Shown here in pieces: positions 6,611-7,926 of a DNA stretch of 7,926 bases (the first letter of the stretch is position 1; every line of letters starts with the position of its first letter). The position numbers were made by a program, and so were the translations under genes. The stretch covers positions 1-7,926 of the forward strand of contig JAEDGW010000115.1 of assembly GCA_016297325.1 (NCBI GenBank), in the 5' to 3' direction. Under the pieces are notes generated by a model. The model did not search any database. It was not told where the DNA came from and saw only the letters and a program-made list of their open reading frames with translations. This DNA is from Coprococcus sp. (GTDB taxonomy: Bacteria; Bacillota; Clostridia; Lachnospirales; Lachnospiraceae).

Positions 6611-7926
6611 ATGATCAAATGGAAGAAATATATATGCGTGGCATTATCAGCAGCCATGATGGCAACTTTGGCAACAGGTTGTGGAGATACGACAAATGAC
6701 AGTGCTTCTTCAGACAAGGAAGAGACAACAGCCCAGAGCGATGCAGATACTATTCAGGATGCACTGACATCACAGGTTTCAGCGTCAGATTCAACTGATG
6801 CAGATAAAGAGGAGACAGTATATGTACTTGCCGATGCAAATGGCGATGCAAATGATGTCACAGTCAGCACATGGCTCAAGAATGCTGACGGTTCAGCGGG
6901 ACTGAATGACAAGACAAACCTTACAGACATAGAGAATGTTAAGGGCTATGAAGGATATACAGACAACGGTGATGGAACTATCACATGGAATGCAGCCGGC
7001 AAGGATATCTACTATCAGGGCAAGTCAAATGAGCAGCTTCCAGTGGACGTGAAGATCACATACAAGCTGGACGGCGAAGAGATAGAGCCATCAGAGCTTG
7101 CAGGCAAGAGCGGTAAGGTGACAATAAGATTTGACTATACAAACAACACAAAGCAGACAGTAAATATAAATGGCAAGAACAACGAGGTCATTTCACCATT
7201 TGTCATGCTGTCAGGAATGATACTTCCAGTTGACAAATTCTCAAACGTTCAGGTTGAGAATGGTAAGGTCATATCAGAGGGAAGCAACCAGATAGTAGTA
7301 GGATATGCAGTGCCTGGATTCAAGCAGTGCCTGGAGGATGGAATAAATGACAGCAAGATCCAGACAGCACTTGACAATATAGACGTTCCTGATTATGTAG
7401 AGGTATCTGCAGATGTTACAGACTTTGAGCTGGCTATGACCATGACGGTTGCAGCAAGCGATCTTCTCGGATCAGATGCAGACGATGCCATAGATGAAGT
7501 CAAGGACAAGGCAGATATCAGTGAGCTCTCAAGCAGTGCAGATAAGCTTGGCGACTCAGCAGATCAGCTCGAGGAAGGCTCAGGCAAGATCACAAATGGT
7601 CTTGAGACTTTAAAGGATGGTACTTATTCACTCAAGACAGGTGCTTCAACTCTTGCAGACGGAGCCGCTTCACTTGAGACATACACAAGCCAGCTTGCGT
7701 CAGGCACAAGCCAGATATCAACTGCTATGGGAACTCTGGATGAAGGAATCAATTCCATAAAGACAGGATCCGCAGCATTAAAGGACGGAGCATCAACACT
7801 TGCAACAGGAGCATCAACACTTGACACAAGCGTTGGAACTCTTAAGAGCGGAGCAGATAAACTGAACACGGGAGCAGACTCTCTGCTTGCCGGATTTGAG
7901 GGCGATGGCAAGACAAGTGATGGTGC
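6611..7926 (+). CDS. Secreted lipoprotein with Leu-x-x-Gly heptad repeats (YhgE/Pip-like), 3' end outside the window
   Basis: The frame is open from ATG 6611 to the window end (438 codons plus 2 nt, no stop). RBS AGAGGT (6598-6603) lies 7 nt upstream. Residues 1-23 are a signal peptide (MIKWKK, then a hydrophobic stretch) ending in LATG before Cys24, a lipobox with Ala at -3. An acidic Ser/Thr/Asp-rich linker (25-70) follows, then a globular part (about 70-300) with no recognised catalytic motif. Residues about 306-428 are tandem xxxLxxG heptads (for example LKDG, LKTG, LADG, LASG), as found in YhgE/Pip-type surface proteins, which often end in membrane helices. It probably sits on the outer face of the membrane and works with the MMPL transporter encoded 112 nt upstream, perhaps as an extracellular stalk or adaptor. 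That partnership is inferred from operon position and known co-occurrence of these families. No function is assigned with certainty. Confidence 0.88.
   Translation, partial: MIKWKKYICVALSAAMMATLATGCGDTTNDSASSDKEETTAQSDADTIQDALTSQVSASDSTDADKEETVYVLADANGDANDVTVSTWLKNADGSAGLNDKTNLTDIENVKGYEGYTDNGDGTITWNAAGKDIYYQGKSNEQLPVDVKITYKLDGEEIEPSELAGKSGKVTIRFDYTNNTKQTVNINGKNNEVISPFVMLSGMILPVDKFSNVQVENGKVISEGSNQIVVGYAVPGFKQCLEDGINDSKIQTALDNIDVPDYVEVSADVTDFELAMTMTVAASDLLGSDADDAIDEVKDKADISELSSSADKLGDSADQLEEGSGKITNGLETLKDGTYSLKTGASTLADGAASLETYTSQLASGTSQISTAMGTLDEGINSIKTGSAALKDGASTLATGASTLDTSVGTLKSGADKLNTGADSLLAGFEGDGKTSDG
7526..7894 (+). repeat. Protein-level heptad repeat array, with local 21-bp DNA periodicity
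   Basis: The coding sequence repeats with a period of 7 codons (xxxLxxG). At DNA level most units have diverged, but GGAGCATCAACACTTG occurs identically at 7787-7802 and 7808-7823, exactly 21 bp apart, suggesting recent unit duplication or slippage. Units around residues 355-376 lack the Leu or Gly, marking an interruption in the array. The array may continue beyond the window. Confidence 0.75.

Noticed and set aside
7624..7911. 95-codon minus-strand frame within the heptad repeats
   Set aside because: It is the antisense shadow of the repetitive coding sequence, with low-complexity Ser/Ala/Val/Pro translation.

Overview
The window looks like a chromosomal segment from a Gram-positive, low-to-mid GC member of the Clostridia, most likely a Lachnospiraceae-type gut anaerobe. 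This is inferred from strong AAGGAGG-like ribosome binding sites, intrinsic terminators with T tracts, a Firmicutes-style lipoprotein with Leu-x-x-Gly heptads, and the codon style. The species cannot be fixed from the sequence alone. There are no rRNA, tRNA, CRISPR or transposase genes.

Left part (1-3096, + strand): after an intrinsic terminator closing an unseen upstream unit comes a 730-residue protein that reads as a complete RNA repair enzyme on one chain. It has an N-terminal P-loop polynucleotide 5'-kinase, a central metallophosphoesterase, and a C-terminal RNA ligase with a full set of nucleotidyltransferase motifs resembling T4 RNA ligase 1. A terminator- or attenuator-like hairpin separates it from a second, stand-alone metallophosphoesterase of 186 residues, whose start is set by a good RBS at 2521-2528. 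Together they could heal and seal broken RNA ends; no Hen1-like methyltransferase is present in the window.

Middle (3097-3565): a non-coding stretch dominated by an imperfect, nested inverted repeat of about 266 bp (3291-3556). It begins 9 nt past the stop codon of the tetR gene. On the minus strand its outer 11-bp stem is followed shortly by T6, so it may act as an oversized terminator for tetR, or be a terminator whose loop was invaded by a palindromic mobile element.

Right part (3566-7926): a TetR-family regulator (minus strand) is divergent from a 705-residue MMPL/RND-type membrane transporter, which is followed by a secreted lipoprotein with xxxLxxG heptad repeats that runs off the window end. 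The 182-nt divergent spacer holds a recognisable tetR promoter (TTGAAC-17-TATAAA), a TATAAT box for the transporter, and nested palindromes (CAAACGTTTG, TTTGTTACA/TGTAACAAA, AAACGTTT) that overlap the tetR -35. This suggests an autoregulated, ligand-responsive export or cell-envelope module.
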